Counted from the first letter of the stretch, positions 52,366 to 62,437 are shown. The stretch: 64,000 bases of DNA from Selenomonadaceae bacterium (GCA_030523645.1 JAUNIB010000001.1:310001-374000); one strand, 5' to 3'. A program made the numbers and translations. The notes: generated by a model from the sequence alone, not told the origin.

Positions 52366-52385
52366 TTTCACAAGTTAATAGAAAT

Positions 52386-52498
52386 CTTTGGGGCGGGGTG
52401 AGATTCCCCACCGGCGGTAAAGCCCGCGAGCTTGCGATGTGCGAGCAGGATTCGGTGAGATTCCGAAGCCGACAGTATAGTCTGGATGAGAAAAGATT
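52386..52498 (+). ncRNA. FMN riboswitch (RFN element)
   Basis: All conserved blocks are visible in order: GGGGCGGGGTGAGATTCCCC, ACCGGCGGTAAAGCCCGCGA, AGCAGGATTCGGTGAGATTC, then CCGACAGTATAGTCTGGATG and AGA. It senses FMN and here controls ribD-ribE-ribBA-ribH. Confidence 0.97.
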
Positions 52499-52530
52499 TT
52501 AAGGCAGCAGGCCTTGAGTTTAGTTTATTC

Positions 52531-52562
52531 GCCCCGTCTTTTACAGGCGGGGCTTTTGTTTT
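52531..52562 (+). terminator. Riboswitch-controlled terminator
   Basis: Hairpin GCCCCG / CGGGGC with tail TTTTGTTTT, 33 nt after the aptamer and before ribD. It would form when FMN is bound. Confidence 0.85.
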
Positions 52563-52614
52563 ACGGAAGGCTTGGACGGATGGCCGTCACCTTCTCATGT
52601 AAGGGGGGAATACA

Positions 52615-53799
52615 GTGCACGACGAGAAATATATGCAGCTTGCCCTTCAATATGCGGCCTTTGCCCGAGGAAGGACATCGCCTAATCCGCTGGTGGGAGC
52701 CGTCATCGTGAAGGATGGCCGCATCGTCGGTACCGGCTGGCATAGGAAGGCCGGAACGCCTCATGCGGAGATCCATGCACTGAATATGGCCGGTGAGCTG
52801 GCTAAGGGGGCTACTATCTATGTGACTCTGGAGCCGTGCGCGCATCACGGCCGCACCGGTCCCTGCGCAGAGGCTTTGGTGAAGGCTGGCATATCCCGAG
52901 CTGTGGTGGCGACCCTTGACCCCAATCCCAAGGTATCCGGCAAGGGCATTGATATCCTTCGGAAAGCGGGAATAGATGTCACTGTAGGAGTCTGCGAGAA
53001 GGAAGCAAAGCAGCTCATGGAGGTCTTCCTGAAGTGGATTGTAACCGGCCGCCCCTTTACCGTCTGGAAAACGGCAATGTCGCTGGATGGGAAGATTGCA
53101 ACCTCCGGCGGTGAATCCCAGTGGATAACCGGTGATGAAGCCCGGGCATTCGGTCACAGGCTGAGAGACGAATACGATGCCATTATGGCAGGAATCGGAA
53201 CGGTGCTGGCAGACAATCCTTCACTGACAACCCGACTGAATGAAGGTGTTCAGAAGCCGCTGTCGGACGGACGCTGGGTAGCGGCGGCACTGGCAGATAA
53301 AAATATTTCTCCGGCCGGCCGCTGTCCGGTGCGAATAATCGTAGACAGTCTGGCAAGAACGCCCCTGGACAGCAAGGTGCTAACTGACGGGAAAGCGCCG
53401 ACGATTATTGCCGTGGCCCCGGCAGCTCCTGCGGAAAGAATCGCGGCTCTGAGGCAGGCAGGGGCAGAGGTGCTGATGGTTCCGGCTGATCCGAGTGTGT
53501 CTGAGGAGGAAGCCGCTTCAAAAGTAAATCTAACGCGCCTGATGGAGATGCTGGGAGATAAAGGCCGAGGCATTACTTCCGTACTGGTAGAGGGCGGCGG
53601 TACGCTGGCCTTCTCTCTGCTGAAGGCCGGACTGATGGACAAGGTACACGCCTTCGTGGCACCTATGCTTATCGGCGGTCAGGAAGCAAAGGCGGCCTTG
53701 GGCGGTGAGGGCTTCAGTCATTTGGCAGATGCTCCGAGACTTAAGGATGTAACCACTGACCTGGTGGGCAGTGATATACATATAACGGGATACATTTAA
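52615..53799 (+). CDS. ribD: Bifunctional riboflavin deaminase/reductase
   Basis: A 394-aa RibD performing deamination and side-chain reduction of the pyrimidine intermediate. The N-terminal deaminase has the zinc ligands HAE (50-52), C75 and C84 (in EPCAHHGRTGPC). The C-terminal reductase (about 148-394) begins RPFTVWKTAMSLDGKIAT and has the NADPH-binding LVEGGGTLAFSLL. GTG start at 52615 after AGGGGGG. First gene of the FMN-controlled operon; 9 bp to ribE. Confidence 0.95.
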   Translation: MHDEKYMQLALQYAAFARGRTSPNPLVGAVIVKDGRIVGTGWHRKAGTPHAEIHALNMAGELAKGATIYVTLEPCAHHGRTGPCAEALVKAGISRAVVATLDPNPKVSGKGIDILRKAGIDVTVGVCEKEAKQLMEVFLKWIVTGRPFTVWKTAMSLDGKIATSGGESQWITGDEARAFGHRLRDEYDAIMAGIGTVLADNPSLTTRLNEGVQKPLSDGRWVAAALADKNISPAGRCPVRIIVDSLARTPLDSKVLTDGKAPTIIAVAPAAPAERIAALRQAGAEVLMVPADPSVSEEEAASKVNLTRLMEMLGDKGRGITSVLVEGGGTLAFSLLKAGLMDKVHAFVAPMLIGGQEAKAALGGEGFSHLADAPRLKDVTTDLVGSDIHITGYI

Positions 53800-53808
53800 G
53801 GAAATCGT

Positions 53809-54471
53809 ATGTTTACAGGATTGATAGAAGAAGTCGGTACAATAAAGCGCGTGGACAAATCTGCAGGAAAGATATATGTTGCGGCGAAGATGATACCGAA
53901 CGATACGACAGGAAAGAGGCTGGCTGTGGGAGACAGTGTGGCGGTTAACGGCGCCTGCCTTACAGTGGTGGATTTTTCCTCAGTCGGTTTTACCGCCGAT
54001 GTGATGCCGGAGACCTTTCGCCGTACCGGCCTCGGTGAGCTGGCGGCAGGCAGCCCGGTGAATCTGGAGCGGGCAATGGCGGCGGACGGAAGGTTCGGCG
54101 GCCATATAGTCTCCGGTCATGTTGACGGCTGCGGCAGGATTACAAAAATCGCCGAGGAGGGCAATGCCGTACTGATTACCGTATCGGCGGGAGAAAATCT
54201 CCTGCGGCAGATAGCGGAAAAGGGAAGCATCGCCATTGACGGTATCAGCCTTACCGTGGCGAGAGTCACTGACAGTGATTTCACCGTATCGCTTATACCG
54301 CATACCGTAAAGATGACGAATCTCAGCAGCCGCAAGGCAGGAGATACGGTGAATCTGGAGACGGATGTACTGGCAAAATATGTTGAAAGGCTGCTGTCCT
54401 TCGGCAGCAGTCCCGCAGAAAATAAAAAATCTTCCATTACCCGGGCATTTTTGGCCGAGAATGGATTTTAG
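53809..54471 (+). CDS. ribE: Riboflavin synthase alpha chain
   Basis: A 220-aa enzyme that dismutates two 6,7-dimethyl-8-ribityllumazines to riboflavin. Two homologous lumazine-binding barrels: [15 protein letters not shown] with VNGACLTV, and [15 protein letters not shown] with IDGISLTV. The last ~20 residues are a short extension past the second barrel. Confidence 0.95.
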   Translation: MFTGLIEEVGTIKRVDKSAGKIYVAAKMIPNDTTGKRLAVGDSVAVNGACLTVVDFSSVGFTADVMPETFRRTGLGELAAGSPVNLERAMAADGRFGGHIVSGHVDGCGRITKIAEEGNAVLITVSAGENLLRQIAEKGSIAIDGISLTVARVTDSDFTVSLIPHTVKMTNLSSRKAGDTVNLETDVLAKYVERLLSFGSSPAENKKSSITRAFLAENGF

Positions 54472-54482
54472 GAGTGAATGAA

Positions 54483-55682
54483 ATGGCTTTTGCCACAGTA
54501 GAGACAGCCATCGATGACATAAAGAACGGCCGCATGGTCGTGGTCGTAGATGACGAAGACAGAGAAAATGAAGGCGACATCATCGTTGCTGCCGAGACAG
54601 TCACCCCGGAGCAGATAAACTTCATGGCAACCTATGCCAAAGGACTTATCTGTATGCCCATCGACGGCGAGGCACTTGACCGCCTTGAGATTGGCCAGAT
54701 GGTGCCGAACAATACCGATAATCATGAAACAGCCTTTACCGTTTCGGTGGATGCCTACGATACCACCACCGGCATTTCCGCCTTTGAGCGGTGCCAGACC
54801 GTAAAGAAATTCCTTGACCCGGCGGCCAAGCCCTCCAGCTTCCGCCGTCCCGGTCATGTTTTCCCACTGCGCTCCGTTCCAGGCGGCGTCCTTCGCCGGG
54901 CCGGACACACGGAGACGACCACTGATTTGGCCAGACTGGCCGGGTTTTATCCCTGCGGCCTCTGCTGTGAGATAATGGCCGATGACGGCAACATGATGCG
55001 GACTCCGGAACTGATGAAATTCGCTGAGAAGCATGGTCTTCACATCATCACGGTTCAGGCTCTGATTGAGTACAGAAAGCGTACCGAGACGCTGATAAAG
55101 CAGATAGCCGATGTTGATTTCCCCAGCCGTTACGGTCACTTCCGCATCAAGGCATTTGAGAACAGTCTGGACAATAAATGCCATCTGGCTATTATCAAGG
55201 GCGACATTAAGGGCAAGAAGAATGTTCTTGTCCGGGTCCATAGCGAATGCCTTACCGGCGATGCTCTCGGCTCCCTGCGCTGCGATTGCGGTGACCAGCT
55301 GCAGCGAGCATTGACCCAGATCGAAAAAGAAGGGGAAGGAGTCGTCCTCTATATGCGGCAGGAGGGCCGCGGCATCGGCCTTGCCAATAAAATGCGGGCC
55401 TATGCAATTCAGGATGAAGGCAAGGATACAGTAGAAGCAAATATTCTGCTGGGCTTCAAGGCAGACCTCCGGGATTACGGAATCGGTGCACAGATTCTGT
55501 CGGAGCTGGGGCTGACCACCATCCGCCTTATGACCAACAATCCGGCAAAGCGTGCCGGTCTTGAAGGCTACGGCCTCACCATCACCGAGCGGGTTCCCAT
55601 CGAGATAGACGCTACTCCCTACGATGCGAAGTATCTGGTAGTCAAGCGTGAAAAGATGGGGCACCTTTTAGATAAGAATTGA
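54483..55682 (+). CDS. ribBA: Bifunctional DHBP synthase / GTP cyclohydrolase II
   Basis: A 399-aa fusion supplying both riboflavin precursors. The N-terminal RibB half has the acidic active-site motif [16 protein letters not shown] and [17 protein letters not shown]. The C-terminal RibA half (from about 205) has the zinc motif [18 protein letters not shown] and [19 protein letters not shown] 54483 is chosen over GTG 54474 because AGGAG (54470-54474) overlaps the latter. Confidence 0.95.
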   Translation: MAFATVETAIDDIKNGRMVVVVDDEDRENEGDIIVAAETVTPEQINFMATYAKGLICMPIDGEALDRLEIGQMVPNNTDNHETAFTVSVDAYDTTTGISAFERCQTVKKFLDPAAKPSSFRRPGHVFPLRSVPGGVLRRAGHTETTTDLARLAGFYPCGLCCEIMADDGNMMRTPELMKFAEKHGLHIITVQALIEYRKRTETLIKQIADVDFPSRYGHFRIKAFENSLDNKCHLAIIKGDIKGKKNVLVRVHSECLTGDALGSLRCDCGDQLQRALTQIEKEGEGVVLYMRQEGRGIGLANKMRAYAIQDEGKDTVEANILLGFKADLRDYGIGAQILSELGLTTIRLMTNNPAKRAGLEGYGLTITERVPIEIDATPYDAKYLVVKREKMGHLLDKN

Positions 55683-55707
55683 GCAGAATACGACAGGAGG
55701 AATAATT

Positions 55708-56271
55708 ATGGCAAACATTATTGAAGGAAAATACAACGGCGAGGGACTCTGCATCGGTATCGTAGCCTCCCGCTTTAACGAGTTAATTACAAACAAGCTG
55801 GTAGGGGGAGCGCTTGACACTCTGAAGCGCCACGGTGTAGAGGATGATGATATTGACATTGCCTGGGTTCCCGGTGCCTTCGAGATTCCCCTTGTAGCGA
55901 AGCGTATGGCTGCATCCGGCCGCTACGATGCCGTTATCTGCCTCGGTGCAGTTATCCGTGGTGCTACCACCCACTATGATTATGTCTGTGCCGAGGTGTC
56001 CAAGGGTATTGCTCAGGTCAGCATGAACACCGATGTCCCGGTCCTTTTCGGTGTACTTACTACAGAGAATATCGAGCAGGCTATTGAGCGGGCAGGTACG
56101 AAGGCAGGAAACAAGGGCAGCGACTGTGCTATGGCAGCTCTTGAAATGGCCGGACTCATGGAAGAATTTGACGATATTGAAGATGAGGCTGACGGTTACC
56201 TTGACTTCGAGGATGATGCCGAGATGGCCAAGGATAAAGATGAGAATCCTATTAAGATTGCAGAGGAATAA
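55708..56271 (+). CDS. ribH: Lumazine synthase with acidic C-terminal tail
   Basis: A 187-aa RibH that condenses the pyrimidine with DHBP to form 6,7-dimethyl-8-ribityllumazine, usually as a 60-mer or pentamer. Core motifs: [42 protein letters not shown], and [21 protein letters not shown]. The usual family length is about 155 aa; this one has some 35 extra residues rich in Asp/Glu ([19 protein letters not shown]) ending KIAEE. hslO starts 2 nt after its stop. Confidence 0.95.
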   Translation: MANIIEGKYNGEGLCIGIVASRFNELITNKLVGGALDTLKRHGVEDDDIDIAWVPGAFEIPLVAKRMAASGRYDAVICLGAVIRGATTHYDYVCAEVSKGIAQVSMNTDVPVLFGVLTTENIEQAIERAGTKAGNKGSDCAMAALEMAGLMEEFDDIEDEADGYLDFEDDAEMAKDKDENPIKIAEE

Positions 56272-56273
56272 CA

Positions 56274-57173
56274 ATGGATCAACTTGTAAAAGCTACAGCC
56301 GGTGATGTCCGCATTTATGCCGCCGTAACCACCGACCTTGTGACAGAGGGAACAAAACGCCACAACTGCAGCGCTCTTGCGTCTGCTGCTTTGGGCAGAA
56401 CAATGACCGGTGCTCTCCTCATGGCGGCAAATCTTAAGAATCAGGAAGCAATCACTCTGTCCTTCAACGGCAACGGTCCCTTGGGAAGAGTGGTAGCCGA
56501 TGCCAATAACAACGGTTTTGTCCGGGGCTATGTCCAACATCCCGAGGTGGAGCTGCCTCTTACCAACGGAAAACTCTCTGTCGGTCAGGGCATCGGCAGC
56601 GGTCTTGTGAATGTTACCCGCTTTACCGGTATCGGCGATCCGCAGTCCGGCAGCGTGGAAATCCTCAGCGGTGAAATCGCCGAAGACCTGACCCGTTATC
56701 TGTTTTACTCCGAGCAGACTCCTTCCGCCGTTTCACTGGGAGTGCTGGTAGACACAGACCTGTCCGTTATAGCTGCCGGCGGCTTCATCGTCCAGCCTCT
56801 GCCGGAGGCCGGTGATGACACCATTGCCCGGCTTGAGGAGAACATCGGGAAGCTGAAGCCGGTGTCTCAGATGGTAAAGGACGGCATGGGTCCGAAGGAG
56901 ATTATCGCCGCAGTCCTTGACGGCTTCGGAGAGATAGAGTACCTTACTGCTACCGACCTTGCATTCAAGTGTCAGTGCTCCCGGGTGCGGACCGAAGATA
57001 TGCTGGTAGCTCTGGCTCCGGCCGACAGGAAGTCCCTTATTGCTGATGGGCATGCCGAGGTCTGCTGCACTTTCTGCGGCGAGAAGTATCAGTTCAGCAA
57101 GGAAGACCTGATTATCATTGACAATGTGGCAAAGAAGCTGGCAGAGATGCGGGCAAAAGAAGGAAAAAAATAA
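56274..57173 (+). CDS. hslO: Hsp33 redox-regulated chaperone
   Basis: A 299-aa holdase activated by oxidation. N-terminal domain starts LVKATAGDVRIYAAVTT; substrate-linker region; C-terminal zinc switch with C233xC235 (FKCQCSR) and C265xxC268 (CCTFCGEKY). It is transcribed from the rib operon by proximity (2 nt after ribH) and ends with a terminator. Confidence 0.95.
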   Translation: MDQLVKATAGDVRIYAAVTTDLVTEGTKRHNCSALASAALGRTMTGALLMAANLKNQEAITLSFNGNGPLGRVVADANNNGFVRGYVQHPEVELPLTNGKLSVGQGIGSGLVNVTRFTGIGDPQSGSVEILSGEIAEDLTRYLFYSEQTPSAVSLGVLVDTDLSVIAAGGFIVQPLPEAGDDTIARLEENIGKLKPVSQMVKDGMGPKEIIAAVLDGFGEIEYLTATDLAFKCQCSRVRTEDMLVALAPADRKSLIADGHAEVCCTFCGEKYQFSKEDLIIIDNVAKKLAEMRAKEGKK

Positions 57174-57209
57174 AGTAATTACGGAAAAACTTGTTTTGAG
57201 GAATTTTTC

Positions 57210-57245
57210 ATCCCGGCAGATTATTATTAACTGTCGGGATTTTTT
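57210..57245 (+). terminator. Terminator of the rib-hslO operon
   Basis: ATCCCGGCAG / CTGTCGGGAT with one G-T pair, 11-nt loop, then TTTTT. Confidence 0.88.
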
Positions 57246-57262
57246 ATTGCCTAATCCCTAAA

Positions 57263-57292
57263 TTGACACAGACAACAGAATTAATGTAAAAT
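57263..57292 (+). promoter_or_regulatory. Promoter of wecA-wecB
   Basis: TTGACA, 18 bp, TAAAAT, 28 bp before the start codon. Confidence 0.65.
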
Positions 57293-57319
57293 AGCAGTTT
57301 AGGAAAAGGAGCGAGTGAA

Positions 57320-58366
57320 TTGTCTGATAGTCCTGAATACTTGATAGCTTTCGGCATTGCCCTGGCTGTTTCATTGTTTATAACCCCCGGCGTAATGTGG
57401 CTGGCGGGACGAACCGGAGCCTACGATGCTCCGGATGCCCGCAAGGTCCATGAGCATCCGATTCCCCGTATCGGAGGTATCGGCATTTATGTGGCTTTCA
57501 TGGCCGCGGTGCTTTTGGTACACGGTCTTTACGGAAAGACGGCGGAAATAGAGCAGGGAATTATCGGTATCCTTGCCGGCGGTACGGTCATCGTCCTTGT
57601 GGGACTGATTGACGATTACAAGAACCTTCCCGCAAAGGTGAAGCTTTTAGGTCAGATAGCGGCTGCCGCCGTTACGGTTGTTCTCTTTGATGTTCGGATT
57701 GACTTTATTACCGACCCCTTCGGCGACTACATTTATCTTGAGTTTTTGGCGATACCGGCAACGATTTTCTGGATTGTCGGCATTACCAATACCGTAAACC
57801 TGATAGATGGTCTGGACGGTCTGGCTGCCGGTGTGGCAACTATCGCCTCTATGACTATATTCCTTGTGTCCCTGCAGTTCGGTTTTGAGCCCATAGCTGT
57901 TCTTACGGCAGCTTTGGCCGGCTCGGCTTTTGGCTTCCTTTATTACAATTTCAACCCGGCCCGTATCTTTATGGGAGATACCGGGAGTATGTTCCTGGGC
58001 TTCATACTGGCCGGTATATCGGTAATCGGAGCGGTTAAGAGTGCCGCTACCATTGCCCTTATCGTTCCGATTCTTGCTTTGGGACTGCCTATTCTTGATA
58101 CTACCTTTGCCATTGTTCGGCGCAAGCGGGCCGGTGTGCCTATATTCAAGCCGGACAGAGGTCACCTTCATCACCGCCTGCTGGATTTAGGCTTTTCCCA
58201 GCGTCAGGCAGTGCTTCTCATGTATGTTATCAGTGCCCTTCTGGGACTGGCAGCAATAGCTCTTACCGAAGTTGACACTACTACCGCTGCAATCATTTTC
58301 GTAGTCGTAGTTACAGCTGTTCTTTATGGTGCCCGCCGTATCGGAATCTTGCGCATGAATGAATGA
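57320..58366 (+). CDS. wecA: Undecaprenyl-phosphate N-acetylglucosaminyl 1-phosphate transferase
   Basis: A 348-aa polytopic membrane enzyme of the WecA/TagO/MraY family that starts lipid-linked glycan assembly by moving GlcNAc-1-P onto undecaprenyl phosphate. Motifs: DAPDARKVHEHPIPRIGG, LIDDYKNLPAKVKLLGQ, NLIDGLDGLAAG, FMGDTGSMFLGF and the cytoplasmic GHLHHRLLDLGFS. TTG start at 57320 with AAGGAG 8 nt before. The HIPI/HEHPIPRIGG and HLHH signatures favour WecA/TagO over MraY. Confidence 0.92.
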   Translation: MSDSPEYLIAFGIALAVSLFITPGVMWLAGRTGAYDAPDARKVHEHPIPRIGGIGIYVAFMAAVLLVHGLYGKTAEIEQGIIGILAGGTVIVLVGLIDDYKNLPAKVKLLGQIAAAAVTVVLFDVRIDFITDPFGDYIYLEFLAIPATIFWIVGITNTVNLIDGLDGLAAGVATIASMTIFLVSLQFGFEPIAVLTAALAGSAFGFLYYNFNPARIFMGDTGSMFLGFILAGISVIGAVKSAATIALIVPILALGLPILDTTFAIVRRKRAGVPIFKPDRGHLHHRLLDLGFSQRQAVLLMYVISALLGLAAIALTEVDTTTAAIIFVVVVTAVLYGARRIGILRMNE

Positions 58367-58394
58367 TATTATTCAGCAGAATGTGAGAGAAATT

Positions 58395-59552
58395 ATGGAC
58401 AAGAAGCTAAAGGTAATGACTGTTTTCGGTACTCGTCCGGAGGCAATAAAGATGGCTCCTGTTGTACTGGAGCTGATGAAGCATCCTGACGAGATTATTC
58501 CGATTACTACCGTTACTGCCCAGCATCGCGAGATGCTCGATCAGGTGCTTAATCTCTTTGATATAAAGCCGGACTATGATCTCGATATCATGGCGGCCGG
58601 TCAGACTCTTTTCGATATTACTACCCGGGCCATGAACGGTCTGGATAAGGTGCTGGAACTGGAAAAGCCGGATATTGTACTGGTTCACGGTGATACCACC
58701 ACCACCTTTGCCGGTGCTTTGGCGGCATACTACCATCAGACGGCAGTCGGCCATGTGGAGGCCGGCCTCAGAACACAAAATAAGTATTCTCCCTTCCCGG
58801 AGGAGATGAACCGTCATCTTACCGGAGCTATTGCCGATTTGCATTTTGCTCCGACCTCTACCTCCGAGCAGAATCTTCTGCAGGAGAATATTTCCAAGGA
58901 TAAGATTTTCGTTACCGGCAATACTGTTATTGATGCACTTCATCATACCGTAAACCACGAGTTCTCCTTTGCGGATGAGCAGCTGAAGGGTATTGATTTT
59001 GAAGGCCGTCGGATTGTTACGGTGACGACTCACCGCCGTGAGAATCTGGGTGAGCCTATGCGCCATGTGTATAAGGCGATAAAGGCTCTCCTTGACGACT
59101 TCGATGATATTGAGGTCGTTTTCCCGGTTCACCGCAATCCCGGTGTCCGGGCTGTTGTAAACGAAGAGCTTGGGGGCATTGACAGAGTACATCTGATTGA
59201 GCCTCTTGATTATGAGCCCTTTGCAAATCTCATGCACCGGTCTTCTATAATCCTTACGGATTCCGGCGGAGTGCAGGAGGAGGCTCCGGCTCTCGGCAAG
59301 CCGGTACTGGTTCTCCGTGATACTACCGAGCGGCCGGAGGCAGTTGCTGCCGGTACCGTTAAGCTGGTAGGTACTGACTTGGATACTGTCTATCAGGAGT
59401 CAAAGAGCCTTCTGGCTGATGAGGCAGAGTACAGGAAGATGGCGGAGTCCTGCAATCCTTACGGCGACGGCGAGGCTGCCCGCCGTATTGTAGAGGCTCT
59501 CCTTTATCACTACGGATATTCTCAGAAGGCTCCCGACCGCTTTGGCGAGTAA
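58395..59552 (+). CDS. wecB: UDP-GlcNAc 2-epimerase (non-hydrolysing)
   Basis: A 385-aa enzyme making UDP-ManNAc from UDP-GlcNAc. The start MDKKLKVMTVFGTRPEAIKM is the family signature; later DIVLVHGDTTTTFAGALAAYY, VGHVEAGLRT, TTHRRENLG and ILTDSGGVQEEAPALGKPVL. I choose ATG 58395 by family length; an earlier in-frame ATG at 58359 overlaps the wecA stop and would add 12 residues. Forms one unit with wecA. Confidence 0.92.
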   Translation: MDKKLKVMTVFGTRPEAIKMAPVVLELMKHPDEIIPITTVTAQHREMLDQVLNLFDIKPDYDLDIMAAGQTLFDITTRAMNGLDKVLELEKPDIVLVHGDTTTTFAGALAAYYHQTAVGHVEAGLRTQNKYSPFPEEMNRHLTGAIADLHFAPTSTSEQNLLQENISKDKIFVTGNTVIDALHHTVNHEFSFADEQLKGIDFEGRRIVTVTTHRRENLGEPMRHVYKAIKALLDDFDDIEVVFPVHRNPGVRAVVNEELGGIDRVHLIEPLDYEPFANLMHRSSIILTDSGGVQEEAPALGKPVLVLRDTTERPEAVAAGTVKLVGTDLDTVYQESKSLLADEAEYRKMAESCNPYGDGEAARRIVEALLYHYGYSQKAPDRFGE

Positions 59553-59610
59553 GGCGCTTCTTTATGAGCAATAGGATAAATAAAGAATTATAAATAGCGA
59601 GGTTATAAAT

Positions 59611-61449
59611 ATGTGCGGTATCGTTGGATATATCGGCGGCAATGAAGCGGCAAAATTCCTCATTGACGGACTGACAAAGCTGGAGTACAGAGGCTATGAC
59701 TCTGCCGGTATTGCGGTGCATGACGGTGAGAGTATCCGCGTAGAAAAGAGTGAGGGCAAGCTGGCCAACCTCAAGGCAAAGATTGCCGGAAATATGCCTG
59801 TGGGCAATATCGGTATCGGTCATACCCGCTGGGCTACTCACGGCGGCCCCTCCGATGTAAATTCCCATCCTCACACCGACTGTCACGGTGATTTTTCCGT
59901 AGTTCACAACGGTATTATTGAAAACTATCTGACTCTTAAAGAAGGACTTATTGAGCGGGGTCATGTATTCAAGTCCGAGACCGATACCGAGGTTGTCGCT
60001 CATCTCATGGAGGAGGCATACGAGGCCTGCGGCGGCGGCTTCAAGGACGCTGTAAAGCATGTTCTGAAGCAGATAAGCGGCTCCTATTCTCTCGTATTCC
60101 TGTCCCGTCGTGACCCGGATATGCTCATCTGCACCAAGCAGGACAATCCGCTGGTAATCGGCCTTGGCAGCGGCGAGAACTTTATCGCCTCCGATATTCC
60201 CGCTATCATCAACCATACCCGCCGCACTTACATTATCGCCGACGGGGAGATTGCCTTTGTAAAGAAGGATTCCATCTGGGTGGAGAATCGTGACGGTGAG
60301 CCTATCACCAAGAAGGTATTTGAAGTAAACTGGAATGCGGAAGCAGCCGAAAAGGGCGGCTACGAACATTTCATGCTAAAGGAAATCCACGAGCAGGCAA
60401 AGGCAATCCGCAATACCATGACGAAGCGCATTGCTGCCGACAACGGTGCCATCGTGCTGGATGAGCTGAAGTGGACACCGGAGTTCCTTGGCTCCTTCAA
60501 GAAGGTATTTATCGTAGCCTGCGGCACCGCTTACCATGCCGGTCTCGTAGGCAAGTATTACATCGAGAAGCTGGCCCGCATTCCGGTTGAGTGTGACATC
60601 GCCTCTGAGTTCCGCTATCGTCAGCCTATCATCGACGATCAGACCCTTACCATCGTGGTAAGTCAGTCCGGTGAGACCAGCGACACGTTGGCTGCCCTGA
60701 AGGAAGCGAAGCGCCTCGGCTCTCATACTCTGGCCGTGACCAATGTTGTGGGCTCCTCCGTAGCCCGTGAGGCTGACCAGACTGTCTATACCTGGGCCGG
60801 TCCGGAAATCGCCGTTGCCTCCACCAAGGCATATACCACCCAGCTCATCGTTATGCTGATGCTGGCTCTCTACATGGCCCAGCTGAAGAAGTCGGTAGCG
60901 GAAGACCGCCTGAAGGAAATCATCACCGGACTGAGAAATATTCCGGCGCAGATAAATGAGACCCTTGAAGATACCGAGCCTATCAAGATGTTTGCAGTAA
61001 AGTATGCGAATGTTGAGGACGCATTCTTCATTGGCCGTCTCCTTGACTACTATGTTGCATTGGAAGGCTCCCTTAAGCTGAAGGAGATTTCCTATATTCA
61101 CGCCGAGGCCTATGCCGCCGGTGAGCTGAAGCACGGACCGCTGGCTCTCATTATGCCCGGTGTTCCCATCGTAGCAATCGCCACTCAGAAGAGTGTATAT
61201 GAAAAGACCGTCTCCAATATCAAGGAGATGAAGGCAAGAGGCGCCGTAGTCATCGGTATTTCCTCTCAGCAGGACAACGACCTGGTGAAATATGTTGACT
61301 ATGTTATCAGAGTACCGGAAGCCGATGAGCTGCTGAACCCGCTGCTCACCGTCATCCCCCTGCAGCTTCTTGCTTACTATGTAGCTATCGCTCGCGGAAA
61401 TGATGTAGACAAGCCCAGAAATCTTGCAAAATCCGTAACGGTTGAGTAA
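59611..61449 (+). CDS. glmS: Glutamine-fructose-6-phosphate aminotransferase
   Basis: A 612-aa enzyme producing glucosamine-6-phosphate, the entry to UDP-GlcNAc. N-terminal glutaminase with nucleophile C2 (MCGIVGYIG) and GHTRWATHG, then two SIS sugar-isomerase domains (IVACGTAYHAGLVGKYYIE, SQSGETSDTLAALKEAK) and the C-terminal PRNLAKSVTVE. It is placed after wecA-wecB, which consume its product. The 58-nt upstream gap is too short and unlike a glmS ribozyme. Confidence 0.96.
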   Translation: MCGIVGYIGGNEAAKFLIDGLTKLEYRGYDSAGIAVHDGESIRVEKSEGKLANLKAKIAGNMPVGNIGIGHTRWATHGGPSDVNSHPHTDCHGDFSVVHNGIIENYLTLKEGLIERGHVFKSETDTEVVAHLMEEAYEACGGGFKDAVKHVLKQISGSYSLVFLSRRDPDMLICTKQDNPLVIGLGSGENFIASDIPAIINHTRRTYIIADGEIAFVKKDSIWVENRDGEPITKKVFEVNWNAEAAEKGGYEHFMLKEIHEQAKAIRNTMTKRIAADNGAIVLDELKWTPEFLGSFKKVFIVACGTAYHAGLVGKYYIEKLARIPVECDIASEFRYRQPIIDDQTLTIVVSQSGETSDTLAALKEAKRLGSHTLAVTNVVGSSVAREADQTVYTWAGPEIAVASTKAYTTQLIVMLMLALYMAQLKKSVAEDRLKEIITGLRNIPAQINETLEDTEPIKMFAVKYANVEDAFFIGRLLDYYVALEGSLKLKEISYIHAEAYAAGELKHGPLALIMPGVPIVAIATQKSVYEKTVSNIKEMKARGAVVIGISSQQDNDLVKYVDYVIRVPEADELLNPLLTVIPLQLLAYYVAIARGNDVDKPRNLAKSVTVE

Positions 61450-61457
61450 AATTTCTC

Positions 61458-61486
61458 TTGCATACAGTATTTCCCTGTGATATAAT
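61458..61486 (+). promoter_or_regulatory. Promoter of rpsB
   Basis: TTGCAT, 17 bp, TATAAT, giving a leader of about 130 nt. Confidence 0.75.
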
Positions 61487-61508
61487 TTTTCGCGGTGTTA
61501 AAAACGCA

Positions 61509-61597
61509 CGTCAGTCTATGGTCGTCCTGTGCCCAGCGAAAAAAAGCGTGCCGGGTAAAGCGACTGCACAAAAAATTATGAGTATTTCGGACTGACG
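61509..61597 (+). ncRNA. Structured rpsB leader (candidate)
   Basis: CGTCAGTC (61509-61516) pairs perfectly with GACTGACG (61590-61597), closing a 73-nt region just before the AGGAGG site. Inside, GTCG (61521) can pair with CGAC (61561), and TGTGC (61529) with GCACA; these two helices would cross, as in a pseudoknot. Probably autoregulation by S2; not matched to a known leader family. Confidence 0.45.
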
Positions 61598-61624
61598 GAG
61601 GAAAAACAGGAGGTGCACCACATT

Positions 61625-62359
61625 ATGGCAATGGTATCCATGAAACAGCTTCTCGAGGCCGGTGTTCACTTTGGTCATCAGACTCGTCGCTGGAACCCGA
61701 AGATGGCAAAGTACATCTTCACCGAGCGCAACGGCATCTACATCATCGATCTGCAGAAGACCGTTCGCAAAGTTGATGAAGCCTACAACTTCATGCGCGA
61801 TGTAGCTAAGGAAGGCAAGACCGTCCTTTTCGTCGGCACCAAGAAGCAGGCTCAGGAGTCCATCAAGGACGAGGCCATCAAGGCTGGCATGAGCTATGTT
61901 AACGAGCGTTGGCTCGGCGGCATGCTCACCAACTTCAAGACCATTCAGCTCCGCATCCGTCGCCTGAAGGAACTTGAGCAGATGGAAGCTGAGGGCGTTC
62001 TCGATGTCCTCACCAAGAAGGAAGCTCAGAAGCTCCGTCACGAGATGGAGAAGCTAGAGAAGTATCTCGGCGGCATCAAGGAAATGAACCGTCTCCCGGG
62101 CGCTATCTTCGTAGTAGACCCCCGCAAGGAGCGTATCGCTGTTTCCGAGGCTCGCAAGCTCAATATCCCCATCGTAGGTATCGTTGATACCAACTGCGAT
62201 CCGGATGAGATTGACTATGTAATCCCGGGCAACGACGATGCTATCCGCGCCGTCCGTCTCCTTACCGGCCGCATGGCTGATGCTGTTATCGAAGGCCGTC
62301 AGGGTCTTACCGAGACCAGCGCTGATGCTGCAGCTGAGAAGGCAGAAGCTGACGAATAA
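61625..62359 (+). CDS. rpsB: Ribosomal protein S2 (uS2)
   Basis: A 244-aa small-subunit protein. Typical start [20 protein letters not shown], then [20 protein letters not shown] and [23 protein letters not shown] 61625 fits family alignments; AGGAGG lies at 61608-61613. First gene of the conserved rpsB-tsf-pyrH-frr order. High codon bias. Confidence 0.97.
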   Translation: MAMVSMKQLLEAGVHFGHQTRRWNPKMAKYIFTERNGIYIIDLQKTVRKVDEAYNFMRDVAKEGKTVLFVGTKKQAQESIKDEAIKAGMSYVNERWLGGMLTNFKTIQLRIRRLKELEQMEAEGVLDVLTKKEAQKLRHEMEKLEKYLGGIKEMNRLPGAIFVVDPRKERIAVSEARKLNIPIVGIVDTNCDPDEIDYVIPGNDDAIRAVRLLTGRMADAVIEGRQGLTETSADAAAEKAEADE

Positions 62360-62388
62360 TAATCACCCATAATACGCGAAATGACTTT

Positions 62389-62423
62389 AGGGGTAAGGGA
62401 GGTTATCCCTTGCCCCTGTTTTA
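62389..62423 (+). terminator. Attenuator hairpin between rpsB and tsf
   Basis: 12-bp stem AGGGGTAAGGGA / TCCCTTGCCCCT (one G-T pair), 5-nt loop, then GTTTTAT. Likely lowers tsf relative to rpsB. Confidence 0.7.
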
Positions 62424-62437
62424 TAGGAGGAAAAATC

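Noticed and set aside
59553..59610. glmS ribozyme
   Set aside because: The 58-nt gap is too short and AT-rich and lacks the ribozyme core.
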